This document shows, one piece after another, positions 1 through 6,276 of a stretch of DNA of 16,005 bases. Below the pieces are notes generated by a model. It was given only the letters and a program-made list of their open reading frames with translations. It was not told the origin of the DNA and made no database searches. Source of the stretch: Chloroflexia bacterium. Lineage in GTDB: Bacteria; Chloroflexota; Chloroflexia; Thermobaculales; Thermobaculaceae. How positions within the stretch are numbered: position 1 is the first letter of the stretch; each line of letters opens with the position of its first letter. The position numbers and the translations under genes were made by a program. The stretch spans positions 1 to 16,005 of the forward strand of contig JACDAU010000549.1 in assembly GCA_013695265.1 (NCBI GenBank). Direction: 5' to 3'.

Positions 1-186
1 TTCTATGTGGGACCAAGTGTAGCAGCGGGGCGGTCGAGTTGGTACGGGCGCGGCATCCCGTTGGCGGGTGCGGACGCGTCCGGCGGGGGCAGCTATGGTG
101 ACACCTGGGCACTTAGCGTCGCTACTGGTGCGCGTGGTCGCATACTGCCCGAAACAAAAGCGGCTCAACGAGCGTCTCATTGGTAG
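1..186 (+). CDS. Possible C-terminal end of a truncated upstream protein
   Basis: Frame 1 is open from the first base to a TAG at 184-186 (61 codons), so it could be the tail of a gene entering from the left edge. The translation is Gly/Ser/Ala-rich (for example GADASGGGSYGDTW) and ends in KAAQRASHW. I recognise no domain. A Gly/Ser-rich tail would suit an exported protein, but that is a guess. The third codon positions are only moderately GC-rich, and frame 3 is also open for much of this stretch, so coding status is uncertain. If real, it ends 26 bases before the lipoprotein gene at 213 and could share its transcript. Confidence 0.3.
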   Translation, partial: FYVGPSVAAGRSSWYGRGIPLAGADASGGGSYGDTWALSVATGARGRILPETKAAQRASHW

Positions 187-200
187 CGGACTGTAGTCAC

Positions 201-205
201 GGAGG
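201..205 (+). promoter_or_regulatory. Ribosome binding site deciding the start of the lipoprotein gene
   Basis: GGAGG lies 7 bases before the ATG at 213. It favours that start over an in-frame upstream codon at 180, because only the 213 start puts a signal peptide at the N-terminus. Confidence 0.7.
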
Positions 206-212
206 ATCACAG

Positions 213-719
213 ATGAGAAGGAAGTTTCTGCGTTTGGGCATCGTCGCCGTGGCTCTGCTGTGGGCGTGTGGCCCGAGTAGGGCCGACCAGGCGGGTGAAC
301 AATCTGCGATGGATACTGAGAACGCCACAGCAAAGCGCCCGGTTTGCCAGCGGGACACCAACGGCGAGATGATAGAGGGTAGTCCCGCGACGTACGTGCT
401 TGGCCCCACCCGGCTGGCTGGCTGCATGCTCGATGCAGAGGGGAACGGGATCGCCATGGCATCCACCCAAGTGGAACGGAGTTCGGAGGCCACAATAACG
501 GCGATTGGGGAACGCCTGACCGAGGCCGGCGGTCGGTACGCCGTTCAGAGTATCTCCTCACCGGCCTGGTATACGGTCACGGCGTCGGCCCGCGGGCACA
601 AACCCGTCACCAAGCACGTGCTCGTCAAGAAAGAGCAGACCGCCGTGCTTGACTTCGTCCTGGAGCCGGACGGCACCAAGGTGCCCTGGGCAACCCCGAG
701 CGGCGAGGCAGCCAGATAG
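213..719 (+). CDS. Lipoprotein with carboxypeptidase-regulatory-like (transthyretin-fold) domain
   Basis: 168 aa from the ATG at 213. Residues 1-18 form a signal sequence (MRRKF, then a hydrophobic stretch) ending in a lipobox-like LWAC, so Cys19 is probably lipidated and the protein held on the outer face of the membrane. A polar linker follows. Residues about 66-152 match the carboxypeptidase-regulatory-like beta-sandwich: an LAGCMLDAEGNGI entry strand, GGRYAV in the middle and HVLVKKEQTAVLDFVLEP at the end. This fold is usually a passive adhesive or structural module, and no catalytic residues are seen. The frame stops at TAG 717-719, but a second copy of the same domain follows at once in another frame, so the protein may originally have been about 266 aa with two domains. 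The function is unknown beyond a likely surface location. Confidence 0.72.
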   Translation: MRRKFLRLGIVAVALLWACGPSRADQAGEQSAMDTENATAKRPVCQRDTNGEMIEGSPATYVLGPTRLAGCMLDAEGNGIAMASTQVERSSEATITAIGERLTEAGGRYAVQSISSPAWYTVTASARGHKPVTKHVLVKKEQTAVLDFVLEPDGTKVPWATPSGEAAR

Positions 720-721
720 GG

Positions 722-1012
722 CGGGCCGTTAAGCGTGGCTCGTCGGTCGCAGGGAGCGTGCGAGGTCAGGCCGGCGATCCGTTCCCTAGCATTGAGACAC
801 AGGTGTCGAGACCGGCGACGCGCGACTGGGGCGGGCCGGCCACGGTCACGACCGACACTCAAGGGCGCTACTCCTTCTCGGATATGGGCAGCTACGGGGA
901 GAGAACCGTCGCCGCGAGCGACCGAGGAGAGTGGGTCGAGACCAAGCGGGTGCTGGTGCGGCGAGGCCAGACGGTCGTGCTGAACTTCGTGCACGAACCG
1001 CCGAGGCCGTAG
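722..1012 (+). pseudogene. Frame-shifted second regulatory-like domain
   Basis: A different frame from the preceding lipoprotein encodes another carboxypeptidase-regulatory-like domain: SVAGSVRGQAGDPFPSIETQ, then TQGRYSFSDMG, then RVLVRRGQTVVLNFVHEP, ending at TAG 1010-1012. These three blocks line up with LAGCMLDAEGNG, GGRYAV and HVLVKKEQTAVLDFVLEP of the first domain, so the two are tandem duplicates. The only start inside the domain is a GTG at 758, which would cut off its first strand and has AGGGAG just one base away. There is no signal peptide of its own. The simplest reading is that this was the second half of the lipoprotein and a one-base loss around 670-720 separated them. An assembly error would look the same. 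A separately translated short gene is possible but less likely. Confidence 0.55.
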
Positions 1013-1072
1013 CGCTTGCGCCTGTGGTCGAGCGTGAGGTACACCCAGTGGGAGCGCAGCACCTCGAGTGAT

Positions 1073-1096
1073 GGGTCGCCTACCGACCGGCGACCC
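1073..1096 (+). terminator. GC-rich hairpin, possible terminator without T tract
   Basis: GGGTCGCC at 1073-1080 pairs perfectly with GGCGACCC at 1089-1096 across an 8-base loop. It lies 60 bases after the last stop of the lipoprotein locus. No T run follows, so it could only be a weak terminator, an mRNA-stabilising stem or a chance structure. Confidence 0.3.
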
Positions 1097-1212
1097 GCGC
1101 GGCAGTGGCGTTCGTTCCCGCGCGAGGGGTGGCACGCAGGGTGCGACCACCGTTTCGGCCTCGCGGCCGGAGGCATCGGATCATACCAACTGCGGCTGAA
1201 TAGAAGTGCATC

Positions 1213-1279
1213 TGTCATTCCGAGCGTGCGAGGAATCCGTGGTTTGGTTTACGGATCCCTCACGGAGTTCGGGATGACA
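1213..1279. repeat. Palindromic intergenic repeat, copy 1
   Basis: The left arm (1213-1240) starts TGTCATTCCGAGC and contains GAGGAATCC. The right arm (1251-1279) ends GGGATGACA and is its imperfect reverse complement, with a 10-base loop between. The left arm is identical to copy 2 at 2170-2197 at 27 of 28 positions. Palindromes of the TGTCATTCCGAGC...GAGGAATC type are familiar non-coding repeats in many bacterial genomes. This copy ends about 45 bases before the doxX start, so it is transcribed into or lies just upstream of the doxX leader. Confidence 0.8.
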
Positions 1280-1323
1280 TGCAGTAGTGTTCAAGCGCAT
1301 TGCGTATCACAGGAAGGGTGGAA

Positions 1324-1875
1324 ATGGGAAACGTAGGACTCCTCATATTGAGGCTCACGATTGGGGGGCTGATGGCCGGCCACGGGGCGCAGAAGCTCTT
1401 CGGCTGGTTCGGCGGCTTCGGCGTGGAGGGCACGGGCGGCTGGCTGGAGTCGATGGGCCTGCGCCCCGGCAAGCAGTGGGCGTGGCTTGCAGGTGGCTCG
1501 GAGTTCGGCGGTGGAGTGCTGACCGCGCTCGGCTTCCTGAACCCCCTCGGGCCTCTCGGGATCGTCGGCGCGATGGCGATGGCGAGCGCAACGGCGCACC
1601 GGGGCAAGCCGATCTGGGTGACCGCTGGTGGCCCGGAGCTCCCCGTCGTGAACATCGCCGCAGCAACGGCGATCGCGCTCGCGGGCTCGGGCACCTACTC
1701 GCTCGACGAGGCGGCGGGCACCGAACTGCCACGCTGGGTTTTCCCCGCAGGCGCTGCCGCGACGCTGACGATTGTGGCGTTCACCGTGGGGCGAAGCGCG
1801 GAGCAGGCGCAGATCCCCGAGGACGAGGCGGGGGGCGAGCTCGCCGGTGGCACGGAGGCGGAACAACCCGTCTAA
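1324..1875 (+). CDS. DoxX family membrane protein
   Basis: 183 aa from the ATG at 1324, which has AGGAAGG at 1311-1317. The family signature is clear: an N-terminal helix (LLILRLTIGGLMAGHGAQKL), then KLFGWFGGFG, a GGW segment, a second helix around SEFGGGVLTALGFLNPLGP, and further helices near residues 80-95, 108-122 and 140-155. The last 20 residues are an acidic Glu/Gly tail likely to be cytoplasmic or surface-exposed. DoxX proteins are small four-helix inner-membrane proteins related to a subunit of an archaeal thiosulfate:quinone oxidoreductase. In bacteria some act in redox or stress roles with partner proteins, none of which is seen beside it here. It is a single-gene unit, flanked by two copies of a palindromic repeat and convergent with xylB. 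The family call is firm; the exact role is not. Confidence 0.88.
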   Translation: MGNVGLLILRLTIGGLMAGHGAQKLFGWFGGFGVEGTGGWLESMGLRPGKQWAWLAGGSEFGGGVLTALGFLNPLGPLGIVGAMAMASATAHRGKPIWVTAGGPELPVVNIAAATAIALAGSGTYSLDEAAGTELPRWVFPAGAAATLTIVAFTVGRSAEQAQIPEDEAGGELAGGTEAEQPV

Positions 1876-2060
1876 CCAGTCTCCTCGCGGGATGAATAGG
1901 CGCGGCAGACGGTGGACTGGCCCCCGACCGCCAGGTTTCGCGCAACCCGTACAGCGGTGAGCAAGAAGATTGAACCTCCGGAATGGCAGAGGGCGGGCTG
2001 CGGCCCGCAGGCAGGCACGGAGACCTGCCACTACCCGGCTCAAGGGTGGCGCCCACCGCT

Positions 2061-2089
2061 GTAGGGGCGTTCAACTGAACGCACCTTAC
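2061..2089. repeat. Short palindromic unit between convergent genes
   Basis: GCGTTCA at 2067-2073 pairs perfectly with TGAACGC at 2076-2082 around a 2-base centre. The pairing continues outward imperfectly (GTAGGG against ACCTTAC). The centre differs in sequence from the repeat at 1213 and 2170, so it is a second palindrome type. The TAGGGGCGTTCA...TGAACGC style is common in intergenic repeats of high-GC bacteria. Only one copy is in this window. Confidence 0.5.
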
Positions 2090-2169
2090 ACGCCCCCAAA
2101 CACCCTTGCAGGCAAAGGCTCTCGGCAGCATAATCACTCATACGTATTCCGGTTGACTGGGAGTCGCCC

Positions 2170-2233
2170 TGTCATTCCGAGCATGCGAGGAATCCGTACT
2201 CAGGTCATGGATTCTTCGCTGCTCAGAATTGCA
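2170..2233. repeat. Palindromic intergenic repeat, copy 2
   Basis: The left arm at 2170-2197 (TGTCATTCCGAGCATGCGAG and onward) matches copy 1 at 27 of 28 positions and points the same way. The right arm at 2207-2233 is its imperfect reverse complement (GGATTCTTCG...CAGAATTGCA). The spacer and right arm differ more from copy 1 than the left arm does. It ends about 50 bases past the xylB stop, so it could also act as a 3' hairpin of the xylB transcript. Confidence 0.78.
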
Positions 2234-2282
2234 TGCCTCACCAGTCGCCCGGACCCCGTCCCAGAACCCGTGGCTGGCGATA

Positions 2283-3794
2283 CTACCCCAGCTTCACGCC
2301 GTGCGGGAACAGATCCTTAAGTGCGGGATACAGCTCCTGGTAGAAACCATAGCCCTCGGTGTATTGCTCCGTCACGCTGGTGTCGGGCTGGATCGTGTCG
2401 AGCGGCCGAATCGTCGTCTCGCATGCCTCGGAGATGCTGGACCAGACGCCCGCACCGACACCCGCAAGCAGCGCCGCGCCGAACGCCGGCCCCTCCGTCG
2501 CGCTCGTGCGCACGAGTTCCACGCCAAGCACAGAGGCAAGAATTCCCATCCAGACGTCGCTCCGCGCGCCGCCGCCGGTGATGCGCACCTCGTCAATCGG
2601 CAAACCCTGCTCCCGAAGGATCTCCCAGCTATCGCGCAGGCTGAATGCCACTCCTTCGAGCACAGCGCGCGTGAGGTGAGCACGGGTGTGGACGCCCGAG
2701 AGTCCGAAGAACACCCCACGCGCGGCGGCGTCCATGTGTGGCGTCCGCTCCCCTTGCAGATACGGCAAAAAAACGAGCCCCTTGGCGAGCGGCGGAACGT
2801 CGGCGGCCTCCCCTGTCATGCGCTCGTATACCACATCGCCGCCTTTGCCGCCGAAGCCGAGCGTGTCCCGCAGCCATCGCAGGCTGTACCCGGCGGCCTG
2901 GTGTACGCCCATCAGGTAGTAAGCGCCGGGCACGGAATGGTTGAACGTATGGACGCGGCCCTCTGGATCGATTCGCGCCTCGTCAGCGTGGGCAAGCACG
3001 GTGCCGGACGTGCCGATGGAGACGGCGACAAGTCCGGCGCGCACGACGCCCGTACCGACCGCCCCGCACGCGTTGTCCGCCCCACCGCCAACGACTGGCG
3101 TACCGGCGACGAGGCCGGTGAGCTTCGCCACGTCGGGCGTCACATGGCCGCACACCTCTGCGGAGCCGCGCACCTCGGGCAACAACGACGCTGGCAGCCC
3201 GAGCGCGTCAAGCAACTCGCCCGACCACCGCCCCTGACGCACGTCAAAGAGGAGCGTGCCAGCCGCATCGGAGATCTCCATGGCGATTTCGTCTGTAAGA
3301 CGGTAGCGGATGTAGTCTTTGGGGAGAAGCAGCAGCCGAGCGCGCGCGAAGTGCTCCGGCTCTTGCTCGCGCACCCAGAGCACCTTCGGCGCGGTAAAGC
3401 CCTCCAGCGCTGGGTTGCCAGTCAACTCGATGAGTTTCTCAGCCCCAACGGTCTCGGTGATCGTGCGGCACTGGGCGGTGGTCCGCCCGTCGCTCCAGAT
3501 GATCGCCCGGCGAACGGGCAGTCTGGCCTCGTCGAGCAGCACCGCGCCGTGCATCTGCCCCGAGAGACCGATGGCGGCGATCTCCCCGGCATCAACGCCA
3601 TCGTCAGCGAGCATGCCTCGGATCGCGCCGACAACACCGCGCCACCACTCCTCGGGCTCCTGCTCGGCCCAGCCCGGCTGCGGATGGTAGAGCGGGTACT
3701 CCTCCGTGTGCGACGCAATCGTCCGCCCCGCCTCGTCGAAGACCGCCGCCTTGCAGCCCGTCGTACCTACATCCAGTCCCAGCAACAACGCCAT
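2283..3794 (-). CDS. xylB: Xylulokinase
   Basis: 503 aa from the ATG at 3794. It phosphorylates D-xylulose with ATP to xylulose 5-phosphate, feeding the pentose phosphate pathway in the cytoplasm. FGGY-kinase landmarks are in order: GLDVGTTGCKAAVFD (6-20, phosphate 1), GLSGQMHGAVL (76-86, with the substrate-binding Met-His), IIWSDGRT (98-105), GGGADNACGAVG (236-247, with the expected catalytic Asp240), SIGTSGTV (259-266), and ITGGGARSDVW (405-415) plus EGPAFGAALLA (434-444) in the C-terminal domain. The length is normal for XylB. The start is one of three in-frame ATGs; 3794 puts the phosphate motif at residue 6 as usual and has GGAGAG close by, but 3806 is possible. No xylA is adjacent. The SpoIID gene upstream ends 156 bases before it on the same strand. 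Confidence 0.94.
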   Translation of the reverse strand: MALLLGLDVGTTGCKAAVFDEAGRTIASHTEEYPLYHPQPGWAEQEPEEWWRGVVGAIRGMLADDGVDAGEIAAIGLSGQMHGAVLLDEARLPVRRAIIWSDGRTTAQCRTITETVGAEKLIELTGNPALEGFTAPKVLWVREQEPEHFARARLLLLPKDYIRYRLTDEIAMEISDAAGTLLFDVRQGRWSGELLDALGLPASLLPEVRGSAEVCGHVTPDVAKLTGLVAGTPVVGGGADNACGAVGTGVVRAGLVAVSIGTSGTVLAHADEARIDPEGRVHTFNHSVPGAYYLMGVHQAAGYSLRWLRDTLGFGGKGGDVVYERMTGEAADVPPLAKGLVFLPYLQGERTPHMDAAARGVFFGLSGVHTRAHLTRAVLEGVAFSLRDSWEILREQGLPIDEVRITGGGARSDVWMGILASVLGVELVRTSATEGPAFGAALLAGVGAGVWSSISEACETTIRPLDTIQPDTSVTEQYTEGYGFYQELYPALKDLFPHGVKLG

Positions 3795-3950
3795 AGCGCT
3801 CTCCATCTCTCCCGGTTCGCAACCAATACACAAGGGAGCATAGTACCATGCCATCGCGAACCTTCGGGAACGCCTGTGGCGATTATGAAGAGACCATCGC
3901 TACCTGGTAACGGATCGACGTACCGAGCTTGAACGGGTGGCGTGTACGGG

Positions 3951-4679
3951 TCAGCGCAAGACACCGAACGCGTCCACGACGACCCTCGGACGGCCAGCGG
4001 TGCCGCGCATCTCGATCGTGACCGCGTGCGTCCCGCTCGTCGGCCACGACCGAGTGAAGACCACCAACCGGGGCCGGGACTCAGCCGCGTACAGGTCGAC
4101 GGTGCGCACGAATGCGCCGTCCACCCAGACATCTGCTTTGCCCCGATTGGGCGCCCTCGTTGCAACCCACGACACGCGCGAGCCAGTAAACCGGAACCGT
4201 GCCGTTGCCCCTGCGTCGTCGGCGTACGCGCTGTACCCACCCGACGCCTGGTCCCATGCCGCGCGCGTCCAGGTGCCGGCTGGGTACGTGACCGCTGACG
4301 CGTTTTCCTGGTAGCGTGCTGCAACGAAGCTCGGGGTGTACGCCCACGCGCTCCAGTTTCCCGCGCGGTCCTGTGCACGGACACGGAAGCGATACGTGCG
4401 CCAGATGGTGGCCCACGCGGTACGCGCCCTGAGGGTCGTCGCGCTGGTTGTCCAACTGTAGCCGCCGCCATCGACGCTCCGCTGCACCTGATACCTCGCG
4501 ACCCCACTTGTCGCATCCGTGGCGGACCACGAAAGCCGTACGGGCAGGGCACTCGCGGCGAGCACTGAGCCGACCAGGAAGCCATGCCGCACCCGGCTCA
4601 TCGCCGGTCGCCACGTATCGAGCACGATCGTATCGTTGCGCACGGCGGACCATCGGCCTGCGGAGTCCTGCCACTGGGC
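3951..4679 (-). pseudogene. Detached C-terminal half of the SpoIID-domain protein (Fn3-like and C-terminal beta-sandwich modules)
   Basis: This is the direct in-frame continuation of the gene at 4680-5855 after its TAG, running open for 242 codons to a TGA at 3951-3953. It begins AQWQDSAGRWSAVRNDTIVL, the end of a repeat unit whose start precedes the TAG. An Fn3-like domain follows (GSVLAASALPVRLSWSATD, then SGVARYQVQRSVDGG, then RTYRFRVRAQDRAGNWSAW). The last 125 residues (TWTRAAWDQASGGYSAY, then VWVDGAFVRTVDLYA, ending RPRVVVDAFGVL) form the C-terminal beta-sandwich module often seen at the end of exported proteins, probably binding glycan or cell wall. No signal peptide or ribosome binding site marks an independent start; GTG 4643 and ATG 4598 lie inside domains. 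It is almost certainly translated only if the TAG is read through or is an artefact. Confidence 0.7.
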
Positions 4680-5855
4680 CTACACGGCGCGCGTACCGTT
4701 CGCGGTCGAGCCGCCGTAAGTGGTACCCGCGAGATTCCAGTTCATAGCGCTAGCGAAGGTATACGTAGCACCCTTGCTCAGGATGCCGGACGAGGTCGCG
4801 GAACTACTGGACAGGCGGATATGAGTCGTGCCGGCGGGCGCGGTACTCGCGACCCGCACCGTGGAGGACCGCACATAGCGGGCGCCCTGGTTGATGGTGA
4901 TGGAGTGCGCTGATGAGGAGATCACGAGGTTGTCGTAGTAATGATGGTATATCCAGCTCCACGACTTGCCCTGGCGCGCCCAGTACTCGCTCCCCCACTG
5001 GTACATGATGTCATCGCCATAGTCGGTGCCATCACCCCAGCGTCCGGCCCGATAGTAGCTTACGTGCACGCCGCCATCCCGTGTGGCACTGTGGCCCCAG
5101 GTGTCGTCTACGGCCTTGTCCATGCTGGCGTAGCTCACGGCCGGGTTGTATACCTGGTCGCACTGAGAGTCCATCACGTCGGCGTTCAGATCCGGCCACT
5201 TCCCTCCCCGGTTTGCCTGGTACCAGGCGTACTGCTTCGTGGCCATCGCACCCGCCCGAAGCGATTCAGTCGGCCAATCCGTGAGCCACTCGTTGGGCAG
5301 CACGTGCTTCACGTAGTACTTGAAGCTCACGACCTCGACCGTGCCGGCTGCTGCGGGGTTGCAGTCCGTGCTTCCGGTGACGTAGACGCGGATCGTACTC
5401 GGCGGCGTGAAACTGCTGGAGGTAGCCGCCGCGGCGGTGTGGCCGACGCCTGAGCCCTCGGTTTGCAGACTCATAGTACTTGAGAACGACCTCGCTCGTG
5501 GCCGTGGCTGCTTGAGAGTGACAGCCCGTGCCTTAAGCTGGGCGGTTATCCGCAGCGTATCGTTCGGGATCACGCGAGCGTCGACGAGCCGCCACGTCCC
5601 GAGGCCCGGCGCGCGCACCACCACGGTGATCAGCCGCTCGGTGCCGTCTACCTCGACCGGTGTCAGACGGAACGCCCCCCCGGTGCCGGTGCGAATCCGC
5701 TGCCCCGCGGCCTCAACGATCGCGCCCTCCACAGGCTGGCCACCATGGGTCGCCGTGCCCTCGACCATGCCGGTCTTCGAGACCGCTATCACGCCGCCCG
5801 GAATCGCAGTGAGCATCAGACAGCCAACCAGCAACGCGAGTATACTCTGGCGCAT
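4680..5855 (-). CDS. Secreted SpoIID/LytB-domain protein, ending at a premature amber codon
   Basis: 391 aa from the ATG at 5855 to a TAG at 4680-4682. Residues 1-25 are a signal peptide (MRQSILALLVGCLML then AIPGGVIA). Residues 30-108 are a carboxypeptidase-regulatory-like domain (GMVEGTATHGGQPVEGAIVE). Residues 155-310 are a SpoIID domain, with YYVKHVLPNEW (Glu189 at the catalytic position of the family), SLRAGAMATKQYAWY and SQCDQVYNP. SpoIID proteins are lytic transglycosylases that cut peptidoglycan denuded of stem peptides. Outside spore formers, such proteins are exported wall-remodelling enzymes. Residues 311-391 begin Fn3/Ig-like repeats that are cut in mid-domain. The frame goes on without another stop for 242 codons, giving a 634-residue protein if TAG were Tyr, as expected in GTRAV-Y-AQW. 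The catalytic part is intact even if truncated. Confidence 0.85.
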   Translation of the reverse strand: MRQSILALLVGCLMLTAIPGGVIAVSKTGMVEGTATHGGQPVEGAIVEAAGQRIRTGTGGAFRLTPVEVDGTERLITVVVRAPGLGTWRLVDARVIPNDTLRITAQLKARAVTLKQPRPRARSFSSTMSLQTEGSGVGHTAAAATSSSFTPPSTIRVYVTGSTDCNPAAAGTVEVVSFKYYVKHVLPNEWLTDWPTESLRAGAMATKQYAWYQANRGGKWPDLNADVMDSQCDQVYNPAVSYASMDKAVDDTWGHSATRDGGVHVSYYRAGRWGDGTDYGDDIMYQWGSEYWARQGKSWSWIYHHYYDNLVISSSAHSITINQGARYVRSSTVRVASTAPAGTTHIRLSSSSATSSGILSKGATYTFASAMNWNLAGTTYGGSTANGTRAV

Positions 5856-5861
5856 AAACAT

Positions 5862-5867
5862 CCCTCC
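5862..5867 (-). promoter_or_regulatory. Ribosome binding site deciding the SpoIID-protein start
   Basis: On the minus strand GGAGGG is 6 bases before the ATG at 5855. A second in-frame ATG at 5861 directly abuts it and is too close to be used, so 5855 is preferred. The codons further upstream encode no signal peptide. Confidence 0.7.
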
Positions 5868-6022
5868 GTTCTTCACTTGTCCTCTCGTCTGTCCATCCGC
5901 CTTGCTGTGGTGAGCACGGACGACCAGATACGAGCACACGTCCGGCGCCTCGCATGAGGCATGCCGACGTCGCATCGTGCTGCATGGTGATCGCTTTTGG
6001 GCAGTCCCAGACAACGCCTCGC

Positions 6023-6028
6023 AGTATA
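6023..6028 (-). promoter_or_regulatory. Candidate -10 hexamer for the SpoIID gene
   Basis: TATACT on the minus strand, about 168 bases before the ATG at 5855. With a 17-base spacer the -35 would fall on the edge of the A5G9 run at 6042-6055 and match the consensus poorly. TTGTAA is nearby but only 9 bases away. Weak call. Confidence 0.25.
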
Positions 6029-6041
6029 ACCAGGCTGTTAC

Positions 6042-6055
6042 AAAAAGGGGGGGGG
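6042..6055. repeat. A5G9 homopolymer tract
   Basis: Five A are followed by nine G in the divergent intergenic region. It is the longest homopolymer run I noticed in the window. Such runs slip in replication and are also error-prone in sequencing. Confidence 0.75.
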
Positions 6056-6092
6056 AAGTCCAGCAGCCTGCGCCGCCTCAGCATCGCCCGGA

Positions 6093-6119
6093 CGGCGAGA
6101 CAAGGCGCTATACTCGCCG
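6093..6119 (+). promoter_or_regulatory. Inverted repeat overlapping a -10-like motif upstream of the hydroxyacyl-CoA dehydrogenase
   Basis: CGGCGAG at 6093-6099 pairs with CTCGCCG at 6113-6119 over a 13-base gap. The TATACT at 6109-6114 runs into the right arm. This could be a repressor operator on a promoter or a leader stem. With no recognisable -35, both readings are tentative. Confidence 0.3.
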
Positions 6120-6270
6120 GGAACAGGATGCCCGCCTGCGAGCCCACCGCCGAATTGCGATTGTGGGAGCACGAGGATGGCGCCCTCCGTGAACGGGCCA
6201 TGTCCGCCTCCCTGAGTGCGGGGGGATTGGCGGTGGGCGGCGCACGCGGAAGGGCCGGGACGAAGCTAAT

Positions 6271-6276
6271 GGAGGA
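6271..6276 (+). promoter_or_regulatory. Ribosome binding site supporting a TTG start
   Basis: GGAGGA is 5 bases before TTG 6282, the only start that keeps the N-terminal beta strand of the Rossmann fold (AEVAVLGAG). No in-frame ATG or GTG nearby would do so. Confidence 0.75.

Larger units (their letters stand above)
1013..1323. other. Intergenic region before doxX
   Basis: This 311-base gap has no convincing gene on either strand; the open frames in it show no domain and no good start. It holds a perfect 8-bp stem at 1073-1096 and a palindromic repeat at 1213-1279. The last 40 bases carry the doxX leader with AGGAAGG at 1311-1317. I see no clear -35/-10 pair. Confidence 0.6.
1876..2282. other. 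Intergenic region between convergent doxX and xylB
   Basis: This 407-base gap carries no supported gene. It is rich in inverted repeats: a GCGGGC/GCCCGC stem at 1993-2008 with a TGCG loop, a near-palindrome GGTGGCGCCCACC at 2045-2057, a palindromic unit at 2061-2089 and repeat copy 2 at 2170-2233. Since both neighbours end here, some of these stems may serve as transcription stops, but none is followed by a good T run on the strand that would need it. Confidence 0.55.

Noticed and set aside
670..725. Programmed -1 frameshift joining the two regulatory-like domains
   Set aside because: I found no X XXY YYZ slippery heptamer followed by a stem in this stretch; a simple indel is a better explanation.
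545..1150. Minus-strand open frame of 201 codons across the two regulatory-like domains
   Set aside because: Low-complexity Arg/Pro-rich translation; the plus strand shows clear domain homology in both halves.
1291..2043. Minus-strand open frame of 250 codons across doxX
   Set aside because: Arg/Ala/Pro-rich shadow of the DoxX frame, with no motif and no ribosome site.
1213..2233. The two palindromic repeats as a CRISPR array
   Set aside because: Only two copies about 950 bases apart with a gene between them; no spacer-sized periodicity and no cas genes.
1213..2233. Composite transposon around doxX
   Set aside because: No transposase gene and no target-site duplication could be seen; the elements are short palindromes, not insertion sequences.
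2229..3932. Long plus-strand open frame of 567 codons opposite xylB
   Set aside because: It is antisense to a gene with all FGGY-kinase motifs, has no domain of its own, and long antisense frames are expected in GC-rich DNA.
4680..4682. TAG reassigned to an amino acid genome-wide
   Set aside because: At least six normal genes in the window end in TAG at their expected lengths, so TAG acts as a stop here.
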